Below, piece after piece: positions 50,839 through 59,887 of a DNA stretch of 64,000 nt; the first letter of the stretch is position 1, and each line of letters opens with the position of its first letter. Source of the stretch: Streptomyces formicae. GTDB lineage: Bacteria > Actinomycetota > Actinomycetes > Streptomycetales > Streptomycetaceae. The notes beneath the pieces are model-generated. The model was not told the DNA's origin. It did no database searches and saw only the letters and a list, made by a program, of their open reading frames with translations. The stretch is taken from positions 5,022,001 to 5,086,000 of the forward strand of contig NZ_CP071872.1 of the NCBI RefSeq assembly GCF_022647665.1, in the 5' to 3' direction. Made by a program: the position numbers and the translations under genes.

Positions 50839-50912
50839 GTAAGCAATGCTAAGGCAATGCGCCAAACAAATCTCGCTTGTTCTACGAGATCATCGCGGCG
50901 ACAGTGGACGTC

Positions 50913-51917
50913 ATGAGCACCGTCGCGCCGTCATCGCGCACCCAGCCCCCACTCACCGCTTGCTCGACCGCTGTCTCCCCGGCCGTCGCCTCCCCGGCGA
51001 CCGCCTCGGCCACCACCGCCACCCGCCGCCGCGCCCTCGACTGGCGCATCCGGTTCGCGGTGCTCTCCCTGATCTGGGGCTTCAGCTTCCTTCTGATCAA
51101 GGTGGGGACGGGGGCCTACGCCCCGTTCCAGGTCACCTTCGGACGGCTCCTCTTCGGTACGGCCGTGCTCGCAGCGGCCATGGCGATGCGGCGCGAGCGG
51201 CTGCCCCGCGCCCTGCGCACCTGGGGCCATCTCCTGGTGGCGGGGTTCTTCCTCAACGCCCTGCCGTTCTCGCTGTTCGCCTATGCGGAGCTGACCATCC
51301 CGTCCACCCTGGCCGGGATCTGCAACGCCACCTCCCCCCTGTGGGGCATGGCGCTCTCACTCGTGGCGCTCTCCGAGGACCGGCCGACGCGCCGCCGGGT
51401 GGCAGGTCTCGGTATCGGCTTCATCGGCGTACTGACGGTGCTCGGCGCCTGGCAGGGCTTCTCGGGGCTGGATGTGACCGGCACGGCGCTGGCCCTGCTC
51501 GCCTCGCTGAGCTACCCGGTCGGCTGGATCTACGTCCGCCGCACGCTCGCGGGGTCCGCCCACTCGAACCTCTCGCTCACCGGCGCCCACCTCCTGCTCG
51601 CCACGCTCCAACTGGCGCTGGTGACCCCGCTGTTCACCACGCTGCCGACCTCCTTCCCCATGGTGCCGCTGCTCGCCGTGGTCGCCCTGGGAGCACTCGG
51701 CACGGGCTTGGCGATGCTGATCCAGTACGGGCTGGTCGCCGAGGTCGGGCCGACGACCGCGACGATGGTGACGTACTTCGTCCCGGTCATCGCCACCGCC
51801 GCCGGCGTGACCCTCCTGGACGAGCACCTCGCCTGGAACACCCCGGTCGGCGCGCTCGTCGTGCTGGCCGGCGCCGCGCTCACCCAGAGCAGGCGCCGCC
51901 GGCAGCAGGACGCGTAG
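50913..51917 (+). CDS. EamA-family (DMT) transporter
   Basis: This 334-residue protein has ten hydrophobic segments in two EamA units. Typical signatures are LSLIWGFSFLLIKVG, YAELTIPSTLAGICNATSPLWG, and MVTYFVPVIATAAGVTLLDEHLAWNTPVGALVVLAGAALTQ. These transporters export amino acids, metabolites or drugs. It is divergent from a LysR gene, a classical arrangement. ATG 50913 follows GTGGACGTC; an upstream start is unlikely. Confidence 0.9.
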   Translation: MSTVAPSSRTQPPLTACSTAVSPAVASPATASATTATRRRALDWRIRFAVLSLIWGFSFLLIKVGTGAYAPFQVTFGRLLFGTAVLAAAMAMRRERLPRALRTWGHLLVAGFFLNALPFSLFAYAELTIPSTLAGICNATSPLWGMALSLVALSEDRPTRRRVAGLGIGFIGVLTVLGAWQGFSGLDVTGTALALLASLSYPVGWIYVRRTLAGSAHSNLSLTGAHLLLATLQLALVTPLFTTLPTSFPMVPLLAVVALGALGTGLAMLIQYGLVAEVGPTTATMVTYFVPVIATAAGVTLLDEHLAWNTPVGALVVLAGAALTQSRRRRQQDA

Positions 51918-51947
51918 CCGCCGGCAGCAGGACGGCGCGTAGCCGGC

Positions 51948-53258
51948 TCAGCCGTAGCTGCGGGCCGGCATCAGGCCCGTGGCCGACGCGACCGCCGCCG
52001 CGAGCGCCTCGATGTCGTCCGGGGTCAGCCCCGAGACGGTGAGGCGGACCGCGGGCGGCGTGGCGAGCCGGAAGCGCGCCCCCGGAGCGACCGCCCAGCC
52101 CGACTGCAACAGCCGTGCGACGGCCCCGGTCTCGTCGGCCACGGGCACCCACACGTTCATCCCGCTGCGCCCCCGCGCCTCGACACCCCGCCCGGCCAGC
52201 CCTCGGATCAGCGCGTCGCGCCGTTCCCCGTACGCGCGCGCCACCGCGACCGGGTCGACCGCGCCCGAGGTCCACAGCTCCACGACCGCGCGCTGGAGCA
52301 GCCTGCTGACCCAGCCGGGGCCGAGCTGCTGCCGGCCGAGCACCCGGTCGACGGTGAGGGCGTCGCCGGTCGTCACGGCGAGCCGCAGATCCGGACCGTA
52401 CGCCTTGGCCGTGGAGCGTACGAGCACCCAGTGCTCGACCACCCCGGCGAGCGGGTACAGCGGCTGGTCGACGATGGCGTGGCCGTGGTCGTCCTCGACG
52501 AGCAGGACCTGCGGATGACGGGCGAGCACCCCACGCAGCTCCTGCGCGCGCGGCTCGGTGATCACGGCTCCGGTGGGGTTCTGCGCCCGGCAGGTGACGA
52601 TCAGCGCCCGCGCTCCGGCGGCCAGCGCACGTTCCACCTCGTCCGGGCGGGGTCCGTCCTCGTCGAGGGCGACCGGGACGGTCCGCAGCCCGAGCGCCGG
52701 GACGAGGTCCAGCAGTCCGCCCCAGCCGGGGTCCTCGACGGCGACGGCGTCGCCCGGCCTGAGGTGGACGCCGAGCACGCGCTCGATGGCGTCGAGGGAG
52801 CCGGACGTGACGGCGAGGGGCCCGTCCGGCACGCCGTCGGCGTCGAGCCCGGCCCGGGCGATCCGCGCCAGCTCGGGGTCGACGGGGGCCTCCCCGTAGA
52901 GCACGGGCTGCTCGTCCTGGCGGCGCGCGGCGGCCGCGAACGCCTCGTACAGCGACGGCAGAAGCGCGGGGTCGGGGTTGCCCTGGGAGACCTGCCGCAC
53001 ACCGGGCGGCGCATCGACCCTCAGCGAACTGCGCGCCGTGCTGGCCGGGCGCGAGCGCACCCGGCTGCCCCGGCGGCCGGCCGTCTCGATGACCCCTCGC
53101 TCGCGCAGCGTCCGGTACGCAGCGGCGACCGTGTTCGGGTTGACGCCCAGGGCAGCCGCCAGCTCCCGCATGGGCGGCAGCAGCTGGCCCGGGGCGAGGC
53201 CCCCTGCGGCGACCCCCTGCTCCACGCTCGCGGCGATCTCCGATGCGCGACGACCCAC
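51948..53258 (-). CDS. MocR-type regulator (GntR HTH plus aminotransferase domain)
   Basis: This 436-residue protein joins an N-terminal GntR HTH (GLAPGQLLPPMRELAAALGVNPNTVAAAYRTLRERGVIETAG) to a fold-I aminotransferase domain. The PLP Lys is about residue 285 in VRSTAKAYGPDLRL, and QNPTG and DDHGH are conserved. MocR proteins such as PdxR sense PLP. It is divergent from a PNPOx-family gene with a palindromic site between them. GGAGAG lies nine bases before GTG 53258, while earlier TTG/GTG starts lack spacing. Confidence 0.9.
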   Translation of the reverse strand: MGRRASEIAASVEQGVAAGGLAPGQLLPPMRELAAALGVNPNTVAAAYRTLRERGVIETAGRRGSRVRSRPASTARSSLRVDAPPGVRQVSQGNPDPALLPSLYEAFAAAARRQDEQPVLYGEAPVDPELARIARAGLDADGVPDGPLAVTSGSLDAIERVLGVHLRPGDAVAVEDPGWGGLLDLVPALGLRTVPVALDEDGPRPDEVERALAAGARALIVTCRAQNPTGAVITEPRAQELRGVLARHPQVLLVEDDHGHAIVDQPLYPLAGVVEHWVLVRSTAKAYGPDLRLAVTTGDALTVDRVLGRQQLGPGWVSRLLQRAVVELWTSGAVDPVAVARAYGERRDALIRGLAGRGVEARGRSGMNVWVPVADETGAVARLLQSGWAVAPGARFRLATPPAVRLTVSGLTPDDIEALAAAVASATGLMPARSYG

Positions 53259-53273
53259 GATCCGATACTCTCC

Positions 53274-53303
53274 TAGCACAAACAAGATTATGCACTAGTG
53301 CAA
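53274..53303. promoter_or_regulatory. MocR operator
   Basis: The palindrome TGCACTAGTGCA is at 53291-53302, and CTAGCACAA at 53274-53282 mirrors CTAGTGCAA at 53295-53303. These cover the divergent promoters of the MocR and PNPOx genes, which fits binding by the MocR product. Confidence 0.75.
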
Positions 53304-53314
53304 TGGAGTTCGCA

Positions 53315-53986
53315 ATGACCTCGCCGCCGACGGACGCCGCCTACCGGACGACCGAACGCACGTATCCCACCCGCGGGCGGGACCGTGCCTCCTACGACCG
53401 CGAACTGGTGCACGCGATACTCGACGGGGCCTACGTCTGCCACCTCGGCTTCGTCCGCGACGGAGCGCCCGTCGTCCTGCCGACGCTCTACGGCCGGGTC
53501 GGCGAGACGCTCTACGTCCACGGCTCCACCGGCTCCCGCCCGCTGCGCATGGCCGGTCGGACCGACCCCGGCCTCGAGGTGTGCCTGACCGTCACCCACG
53601 TCGACGGTCTCGTCCTCGCGCGCTCCGCCTTCCACCACTCCATGAACTACCGCTCCGTCGTGGTCCACGGCACCGCCCGCCAGGTCACCGACCCGCAGGA
53701 GAAGCGCGAAGCGCTCGACGCGCTGGTCGACCACGTCGTCCCCGGCCGGTCGCACGACTCGCGCCCGGCCAACGACAAGGAGCTCGCCGCCACGGCCGTG
53801 CTCCGGCTGGACCTCGACGAGGTCTCGGCGAAGGTCCGCACCGGCGGACCGAACGACGACCCCGAGGACAGTTCGCTGCCGTACTGGGCGGGGGTCGTCC
53901 CGCTGGTCCGCGGCCACGGCAACCCGGTCCCGGCGGACGACCTGGATCCCTCGGTCGCACTGCCCGGCTACCTGGCCGCCTTCTAA
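53315..53986 (+). CDS. PNPOx-like (split-barrel) protein
   Basis: This 223-residue protein carries a pyridoxamine-phosphate-oxidase-like domain: YVCHLGFVRDGAPVVLPTLYGRVGETLYVHGSTGS and LVLARSAFHHSMNYRSVVVHGTARQV. It is not the main PdxH, but it may bind flavin or PLP-like cofactors. It is divergent from MocR, and GGAG lies six bases before ATG 53315. A MEFAM extension to 53303 would overlap the operator. Confidence 0.88.
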   Translation: MTSPPTDAAYRTTERTYPTRGRDRASYDRELVHAILDGAYVCHLGFVRDGAPVVLPTLYGRVGETLYVHGSTGSRPLRMAGRTDPGLEVCLTVTHVDGLVLARSAFHHSMNYRSVVVHGTARQVTDPQEKREALDALVDHVVPGRSHDSRPANDKELAATAVLRLDLDEVSAKVRTGGPNDDPEDSSLPYWAGVVPLVRGHGNPVPADDLDPSVALPGYLAAF

Positions 53987-54026
53987 GAGGCGTTCCAAGC
54001 CGCGTCCGGCCGAGCGGCCGACCGGC

Positions 54027-54060
54027 AGGGGCGGGCCCTGCATCGCACGGGCCCGCCCCT
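54027..54060. terminator. Bidirectional stem-loop terminator
   Basis: AGGGGCGGGCCC (54027-54038) pairs perfectly with GGGCCCGCCCCT (54049-54060) over a 10-base loop. It lies between the converging PNPOx-like gene and the broken EamA gene. Confidence 0.88.
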
Positions 54061-54066
54061 CGCTCG

Positions 54067-54749
54067 TCAGCCGGCGAGCGCCGCCGCGGCCTCCCGCCTC
54101 AGCGCCGCCTGCCGCGCCTCCTGCCAGGCCAGCCCCACGACCGCCGCCAGCAGCACCAGCGTCCCGGCCACCGTCGCCGCGGTCAGCCGCTCGTCGAGCG
54201 CGGTCACCGCGAGGACCGCCGCACTGACCGGTTCGAGCAGCATGATCACGGAGACCGTGGCGGATGCCGCCGCGCCCCAGCCGCTCCCCCATGGTCAGCT
54301 TCGCCCCGACGGCGATGAGGACGGGGCCGGCACCGAGCGTGACGACCGTACCGACGGCGAGTCCGGTCTGTTCGACGGCGGCGAAGTAGGCGCTCTGGAA
54401 CACCGTCAGGCCGACGCCCGTACCGACAATGCGCAGCAGCCGGCGACGCCGTGACTCGGCCGCTGCGGCCGCCCGCCCGCGCGGCCGCAGCGCGAGCACG
54501 CCGGCCAGCAGGACGAGTCCGCCGGCGCAGCGCCAGAACGACAGGGCGAGCGGGCCGAGATCACTGACGCCGAAGACCAGCGAGGCGGCCGCCCCCGCGG
54601 TCCCCCAGGCCACCCCGGCCACGACGAGACAGAAGAGGCTGCGCCCGATGGACGGTTCGCCGGAAAGCCCGCCGGACAGACCACCGGGCAGGCCGTCGGA
54701 CAGGCCCTGGGACGGGCCGGAAGCAGCGGTTGAAGAAGGGTTCGACACG
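54067..54749 (-). pseudogene. EamA transporter with an internal deletion and frameshift
   Basis: GTG 54749 starts VSNPSSTAASG, a Gly/Ser-rich run, then EamA unit one through LTMGERLG (about 175 codons). The next DNA belongs to the end of unit two but in a different frame: ASATVSVIMLLEPVSAAVLAV, DERLTAATVAGTLVLLAAV and a stop at 54067. About 100 residues that should separate these blocks are missing, and the frame is shifted by one. So a deletion near 54265-54290 has joined both ends of the gene. The transporter cannot be functional as sequenced. Confidence 0.82.
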
Positions 54750-54965
54750 TGCGTTCTCCGTGTGCTGAGTGTCCGGGGACAGGGCCCCGGCGGCCCGCGA
54801 CGCGGCAGGCCGGTGAAGACAGGACGGTTGGCCGCTCGGCTCCGCACGCGGGCAGCGACGAACCGTCCGGGGGACACGACACCCCGGATCCGGTCTTCGT
54901 CAGCGGATGGCCGCCCGCGCTACGCGGCGGGAGGCGGAAGCACAGTCGAATGCATGATCGTCACC

Positions 54966-56000
54966 CTATGTCGTGGCCCGGCCGGCCGACAACTCCCCTT
55001 CGGGCTCCGTGCGCTGGGGGCCGATGCCCGTCCCAGCGGTCGTCACCGTCCCGCCGGTGGCCCCCGGTCCGCCGGCCACCGGACCCGACGGCGCCTTCGG
55101 CGTGGCCGACTGGGCGATGAACGCCCCGATCAGGACCACCGCTCCGCCGGCGATCTGCGGCGCCGACAGATGCTCCCGCAGCAGCACCCACGCCAGCACG
55201 GTCGCGATGACCGCCTCCAGGCAGGCGACGACTCCGGCGACCTGCGGGGACAGCCTGCGCACCGAGACGACGCCGGTGACGTACGCGACGACCGTGGCGA
55301 CCAGCACGATCCAGCCGAGCAGCAGCGCCGCCGGGACGGCCGCGCCGCCCATGCCCGCGCTGCCGCCGAGCACCGACCAGTCCATGCCCCAGGGGCGCGC
55401 GACGACGGTCAGCACAAGTGCGCCGACGAGGAGTCCGTACGCGATGACGCCCAGCGGGTCCGCGGCATCGTCACCGTCGCTGCCCTGGTCGGACAGGACG
55501 AAGTAGCCGACCTGGCAGCAGGCGGCGCCGAGGGCCAGCAGGAGCCCGACGGCATCGAAGCTCAGCCCGGACCAGACCTCGACGACGCAGGCGAGACCGC
55601 CGACCGCGAGGACCACCCCGACCGCAGCGGCGCGGGTGACCGGGCGGCGCTGGACGAAGCGCACCCAGGCGAGGACGAGGGCCGGGGCGAGGTACTCGAT
55701 GAGCAGTGCGACGCCGACGGGGATCCGGGAGAGCGCCGCGAAGTAGAACGCCTGGACGCCCGCGACGGCGAGCAGTCCGAAGCCCGCGAGCAGCGCGGGC
55801 CTGCGCGTCAGCAGATCACGGTGGCGCCAGGCGACGGGAAGCATGACGAGCGCGGCGCCGGCCACCCGCAGCCACACCACGTGGAGCGGGTCGAGCCCCG
55901 CCTCGATGAGCGGCTTGGCCGCCACCCCCGAACCGCCGAACGCGAACGCCGAGACCAGGGCGAGTCCCAGGCCGGCGTTCCTTCCCCGAGTCGCATGCAT
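54966..56000 (-). CDS. EamA-family (DMT) transporter
   Basis: This 344-residue protein has ten hydrophobic segments: LALVSAFAFGGSGVAAKPLIEAGLDPLHVVWLR, LLAVAGVQAFYFAALSRIPVGVALLIEYLAPALVLAW and VVSVRRLSPQVAGVVACLEAVIATVLAWVLLREHLSAPQ. The C-terminal 35 residues are a Gly/Ala/Thr-rich tail. It is an exporter of unknown substrate and stands alone. The ATG at 56000 begins MHATRGRNAG just before the first helix. Confidence 0.9.
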   Translation of the reverse strand: MHATRGRNAGLGLALVSAFAFGGSGVAAKPLIEAGLDPLHVVWLRVAGAALVMLPVAWRHRDLLTRRPALLAGFGLLAVAGVQAFYFAALSRIPVGVALLIEYLAPALVLAWVRFVQRRPVTRAAAVGVVLAVGGLACVVEVWSGLSFDAVGLLLALGAACCQVGYFVLSDQGSDGDDAADPLGVIAYGLLVGALVLTVVARPWGMDWSVLGGSAGMGGAAVPAALLLGWIVLVATVVAYVTGVVSVRRLSPQVAGVVACLEAVIATVLAWVLLREHLSAPQIAGGAVVLIGAFIAQSATPKAPSGPVAGGPGATGGTVTTAGTGIGPQRTEPEGELSAGRATT

Positions 56001-56040
56001 CGGCACATCATGACAGGCCGCGTCAGGAGCGTCACGCCCG

Positions 56041-56667
56041 TCACACCTGTTGAGACAGCTCCCCGATGCGGCCCGCCAGGAGGGCGGTGTCGACGCCCGC
56101 GTGCTCCAGCACCTCGACGGCGCGGCAGCCCCGGTCCGCGGCGATCGCGCCGAGCAGGTCGAGACCGCCGGCGCGCGGGTCCTCGCGCCGCAGCGCGGCC
56201 TGATCCAGGGCGCGGTCCAGCGCGGCGGAGGCCGACGGGGACCAGCCGGCGACGGCCCATTCGGTGTCACGGTCGCGGGCGTGGTCGCCGTCACGGGCGT
56301 GGTCACGGTCGCTGGCGTGCGCACCGACACGGGCGTGGTCACCGCCGCGCAGGAGCGGAACCGCGCCGGAGTCCTCCACGGAGCCCTGCCAGCGAAGCCC
56401 GTAGCCGATGCTGCGCTGGACGAGGTAGCCGAGTACGCGCGCGACCTGCCCGGCCCCGTCGAACGCGGCCCGCACCGCGGTGTCGGCCTCCATCAGCGAG
56501 TGCAGGAGGTGGGCGGTGTCGATCTGCCGGTCGCCGTCCCGCAGCGCCCGCCTGCGCGCGCCGGCGACGACCGAGGCCAGCTCGGCGGTGAGCCTGGCGT
56601 CGGTCTCGGCACGGACGGGCGAGGTGGACTCGGGATGCCGGGGCACGCGCGGGACAGGGATTTGCAC
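56041..56667 (-). CDS. Clp_N-domain protein
   Basis: This 208-residue protein shows two Clp_N-like units (ARLTAELASVVAGARRRALRDGDRQIDTAHLLHSLMEADT and ALDRALDQAALRREDPRAGGLDLLGAIAADRGCRAVEVLEHAGVD), separated by a repeat-rich linker with HARD-like units (DHARDGDHARDRD). There is no ATPase domain. In Streptomyces such proteins are adaptors or decoys for Clp proteases; its function is inferred. Confidence 0.8.
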   Translation of the reverse strand: MQIPVPRVPRHPESTSPVRAETDARLTAELASVVAGARRRALRDGDRQIDTAHLLHSLMEADTAVRAAFDGAGQVARVLGYLVQRSIGYGLRWQGSVEDSGAVPLLRGGDHARVGAHASDRDHARDGDHARDRDTEWAVAGWSPSASAALDRALDQAALRREDPRAGGLDLLGAIAADRGCRAVEVLEHAGVDTALLAGRIGELSQQV

Positions 56668-56871
56668 GCTTTCACCTCATCAGCCGCCCGAGGCGGGAAC
56701 ATCCCCGCACGGGAGCATTCGGGCATCCCACGGAAGGTGGGCACGCGAGGCCCGCACCTCCTCCTTGCGGATGAGATCCCATCCCGATCTGACGTTTCAT
56801 CAGTATTGAATGTTCGAGGCCAGGCGGCTACGTTCCGCGACACCGGGAACCCGACGAGAAGGGGTGGTCGT

Positions 56872-57300
56872 ATGGCCGAGGTCAGCGCGGAGGCACGCAT
56901 CGATGCACCGGCCGGGAAGGTCTGGGCGCAGCTGACGGACTTCACTTCGTACGGCCAGTGGAACGCCACGCACACCAGCTTCCCGCAGGGCGGCCCGGAG
57001 ACCCTGGAGGCGGGCGCCACCTTCGCCGAGAACATGAAGCTGATGGGCTTTCCGGCCGAAGTGACCTGGACGGTCGAGGAACTGGAGCCCGAGCGGGTCT
57101 TCGCGATCAAGGGCAAGGGGCCGATGAGCGTCAACGTGGCCACGCGCTACACGCTCGCCCCCGACGGCGAGGCGACGAAGGTCCGCATCGACGGGGAGTT
57201 CACGGGCGCGGCGGTCTCGCTCATGGCGGGCAAGCTCAAGGACTCGGCGACCGCGGCGCTCAACGAGTCGCTGCGCAAGCTCGGCGGGCTGGTGACCTGA
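56872..57300 (+). CDS. SRPBCC (START-like) protein
   Basis: This 142-residue protein has the polyketide-cyclase/SRPBCC layout: AEARIDAPAGKVWAQLTDFTSYGQWNATHTSFPQ, EVTWTVEELEPERVFAIKGKGPMSVNVATRYTLAPDG and a final helix MAGKLKDSATAALNESLRKL. It forms a hydrophobic ligand pocket; the ligand is unknown. GAGAAGGGGTGG lies upstream of the ATG. It is a monocistronic gene ending in a strong terminator. Confidence 0.87.
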   Translation: MAEVSAEARIDAPAGKVWAQLTDFTSYGQWNATHTSFPQGGPETLEAGATFAENMKLMGFPAEVTWTVEELEPERVFAIKGKGPMSVNVATRYTLAPDGEATKVRIDGEFTGAAVSLMAGKLKDSATAALNESLRKLGGLVT

Positions 57301-57331
57301 GCGGTACGGGCGGACCGTCCCCTACGGCACG

Positions 57332-57370
57332 GGTCAGGGCCGCGCGACCCGGTGTCGCGGGGCCCTGACC
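57332..57370. terminator. Stem-loop terminator between SRPBCC and PadR genes
   Basis: GGTCAGGGCC (57332-57341) pairs perfectly with GGCCCTGACC (57361-57370); the loop can fold further. It separates converging genes. Confidence 0.85.
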
Positions 57371-57385
57371 GCACCTCGCCAGGCG

Positions 57386-57976
57386 TCAGTGCTCGTCGGC
57401 GAGGATGAGATACAGCTTCTTGCGGGCTTCGTTGATGACCGCGATCCCCTTCTGCCGCTGCTCCGGCGAGCCCGTCTTCCAGACCTGGCCGAACGCCTCC
57501 ATCAGGCCGAGGCCGGCCTGCCGGATCTCGTTCATGGCGTCCCAGTCGATACCGCGGCCGGCCTCCTCCCACGGGGCGTCGGGGACCGACTCGGCCTCGG
57601 CGCGTCCCGCGTCGGTGAGCGTGAACAGCTTCTTGCCGCCCTCGCTCTCGCTGGCGATGAGCCCCTCGTCCTCCAGCAGCTGGAGCGTGGGGTAGACCGA
57701 GCCGGGGCTGGGCTTCCAGGCGCCGCCGCTGCGCTCTCCGATCTCCTGGATCATCTCGTAACCGTGCATCGGACGGTCCTTCAGCAGCGCCAGGATCGAG
57801 GCGCGCACGTCACCCCGGCGCGCCCTGCCGCGGCCGCCTCCACGGCCGTGCCCCCCGCCCCATGGCGGCCCGCCGAAGCCGGGCCCGAACGGGCCGAAGG
57901 CGGCGCGCAGCTTCTCGAAGTCACCACTCCGGCCGTGATGGCCCGGCCCGCAATTTCCGTGTCCGTGTGAACGCAT
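57386..57976 (-). CDS. PadR-family regulator
   Basis: This 196-residue regulator has a Gly/Arg/His-rich N-terminus (HGHGNCGPGHHGRSG) and the PadR winged HTH: RGDVRASILALLKDRPMHGYEMIQEIGERSGGAWKPSPGSVYPTLQLLEDEGLIASESEGGKKLFTLT. The C-terminal helical part dimerises. It is the likely binder of the palindrome upstream. The divergent gene is the PhzF-like protein, which may be its target. Confidence 0.9.
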   Translation of the reverse strand: MRSHGHGNCGPGHHGRSGDFEKLRAAFGPFGPGFGGPPWGGGHGRGGGRGRARRGDVRASILALLKDRPMHGYEMIQEIGERSGGAWKPSPGSVYPTLQLLEDEGLIASESEGGKKLFTLTDAGRAEAESVPDAPWEEAGRGIDWDAMNEIRQAGLGLMEAFGQVWKTGSPEQRQKGIAVINEARKKLYLILADEH

Positions 57977-58004
57977 CGCTACGCTCCTCCATCGTTGATC
58001 TGTC

Positions 58005-58032
58005 GCGATACCTCAACGATATATCGGTATGC
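58005..58032. promoter_or_regulatory. PadR-type palindrome
   Basis: CGATATATCG (58017-58026) is a perfect palindrome within CGATACC...GGTATG (about 58005-58030), an AT-rich island in the divergent promoter region. It should be the PadR operator. Confidence 0.6.
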
Positions 58033-58113
58033 ACCATGTGGCAATGCCCGACCGGGCCACCAACCGGGAATTGGCCTTGGTCTGCGCTCTGCGGACCCCT
58101 TACGGTCGGCGGC

Positions 58114-58938
58114 ATGCGGATTCGAATCGTGGACGCCTTCACCGACCGGCCCTTCTCGGGCAACCCCGCCGGGGTCCTCCTCCTCGACGCCGACGGCTTC
58201 CCCTCCGACGACTGGCTCCAGAGCGTGGCGTCCGAGGTGAACCTCTCCGAGACGGCCTTCGCCCATCCCCTGGGCAACGGTGACGGTGACGCCGACTGGG
58301 CGCTGCGCTGGCTCACCCCGACCGCCGAGGTCGACATGTGCGGGCACGCCACGCTCGCCACGGCCCACGTCCTGCACACGACGGGGACCGCGACGGGCAC
58401 GGTGCGCTTCGCGGCGCGCTGCGGGGTCCTCACCACGACCGCTCACGACGACGGCTCGATCACCATGGACTTCCCGGTGGCGCCGCTCACCCCGGCCGAG
58501 CTCTCGGATGCGGCCGTCGAGGCGCTGGGCGCCGTTCCGCGTTCGGTGCTCCACACCGGGGAGCATGTCGGTGACCTGCTGGTGGAGCTGGCCGACGAGC
58601 CGACCGTGCGCGGGCTCGACCCGGATCTGCGCGCGCTCGCCGGCACGTCGAAGCGGGGCATCATCGTCACGGCTCCGGCCGAGGACCCGGCCCGTGGCTA
58701 CGACTTCGTCTCGCGCGGCTTCTTCCCGAACGTCGGCGTCGACGAGGATCCGGTGACCGGCAGCGCGCACACCGCGCTCGCCCCGTTCTGGTCGGCCCGG
58801 CTGGGACGCGAGGAGCTGACCGGGTTGCAGGGCGCCGCCCGCACCGGTTTCGTTCGTACGGTTCTGCGCGGCGACCGGGTGCTGCTCACGGGGCGGGCGG
58901 TGACCGTCATCGACGGCGAACTGCACGCGAAGCCCTGA
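58114..58938 (+). CDS. PhzF-family isomerase-like protein
   Basis: This 274-residue protein has the PhzF/epimerase fold: MRIRIVDAFTDRPFSGNPAGVLLLD, catalytic Glu46 in NLSETAF, DMCGHATLA and GFFPNVGVDEDPVTGSAHTALAPFWSARLG. The second Cys/Asp set of diaminopimelate epimerase is absent, as in PhzF. It should isomerise an unsaturated or amino-acid-like metabolite, unknown here. It is divergent from PadR. ATG 58114 starts the conserved N-terminus. Confidence 0.9.
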   Translation: MRIRIVDAFTDRPFSGNPAGVLLLDADGFPSDDWLQSVASEVNLSETAFAHPLGNGDGDADWALRWLTPTAEVDMCGHATLATAHVLHTTGTATGTVRFAARCGVLTTTAHDDGSITMDFPVAPLTPAELSDAAVEALGAVPRSVLHTGEHVGDLLVELADEPTVRGLDPDLRALAGTSKRGIIVTAPAEDPARGYDFVSRGFFPNVGVDEDPVTGSAHTALAPFWSARLGREELTGLQGAARTGFVRTVLRGDRVLLTGRAVTVIDGELHAKP

Positions 58939-58968
58939 CGGCACGGATGCCGCCAATGGGTGGTGGCG

Positions 58969-59772
58969 TCACAGGGTGGGCAGCCAGCTGACCTTGCCTG
59001 CCAGCAGCGCGTACCCGACGAAGGCGCCGATGTCGAGGAGCGTGTGGGCGACGACGAGCGGGCCGACGCGGCCCCATCGCCGGTAGAGGAGGACGAACAC
59101 GACGCCCATCACCATGTTGCCGACGAAGCCGCCGATGCCTTGGTAGAGGTGGTAGGAGCCGCGCAGTACGGAGCTGGCCACGAGCGCCGCCGTCGGGCTC
59201 CAGCCGAGCTGTCCGAGCCGGCGGAGCAGGTATCCGACGACGATCACTTCTTCGACGACGGAGTTCTCCAGCGCCGAGAGGATGAGGACCGGGAACTTCC
59301 ACCACACCTCGGGAAGTGCCTCGGGCACGACGGTCAGGTTGAAGCCGCCGGCTCGGGCGACGAGGTAGAAGGCGAGTCCGGCGCTGCCGATGCCGGCCGC
59401 GACGAGCGCGCCGCGCCCGAGGTCGGGCCAGGGCTTCGTGCGGTCGAAGCCGATGGCCTTGAGTCCCCCGGCGCGTTCCCGCAGGAGCAGGTGGGCGACG
59501 AGGGCGACGGGGACGAGGGCGGTGGCGATGCCGAAGAGCTGCCAGGCGAGGTCGAGCCAGGGGCGGCCGGGGGCGTAGGAGCTGTTGAGGGTGGCGGCCT
59601 GGTCCTTGAGGCCGCCGGGTTTGGTCAGCGAGCCGGTGAAGCTGATGAGTGAGGAGACCGCGCTGGCACCGAGAGAGAGTGCGAGGACCAGCAGGGTCTC
59701 GGACCGCAGGGTGCTGCGGGAGAGTCCTCCCGCGGGAAGCGGTCCGGACGTCTCTCCTGTGTGCGCCTGCAC
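58969..59772 (-). CDS. CPBP-family intramembrane protease-like protein
   Basis: This 267-residue membrane protein has about seven hydrophobic segments. The Abi/CPBP motifs are EVVVGYLLRRL after a Glu pair (NSVVEEVIVVGYLLRRLGQLG), the SYHLYQG His and a final AHTLLDIG His. CPBP proteins are metal-dependent intramembrane proteases, some involved in bacteriocin immunity or signalling. The target is unknown. It stands alone. Confidence 0.88.
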   Translation of the reverse strand: MQAHTGETSGPLPAGGLSRSTLRSETLLVLALSLGASAVSSLISFTGSLTKPGGLKDQAATLNSSYAPGRPWLDLAWQLFGIATALVPVALVAHLLLRERAGGLKAIGFDRTKPWPDLGRGALVAAGIGSAGLAFYLVARAGGFNLTVVPEALPEVWWKFPVLILSALENSVVEEVIVVGYLLRRLGQLGWSPTAALVASSVLRGSYHLYQGIGGFVGNMVMGVVFVLLYRRWGRVGPLVVAHTLLDIGAFVGYALLAGKVSWLPTL

Positions 59773-59887
59773 TGCTGCCTCCTGTTTGCCTCGTCCGCCG
59801 TCACAGCTTGCATGACGTGGGCGGGGCGCACGACGGCAGGGCCGGGCGAAAGCACCGTTTCCGATGGACCGCTTCCGATGGACCGCT

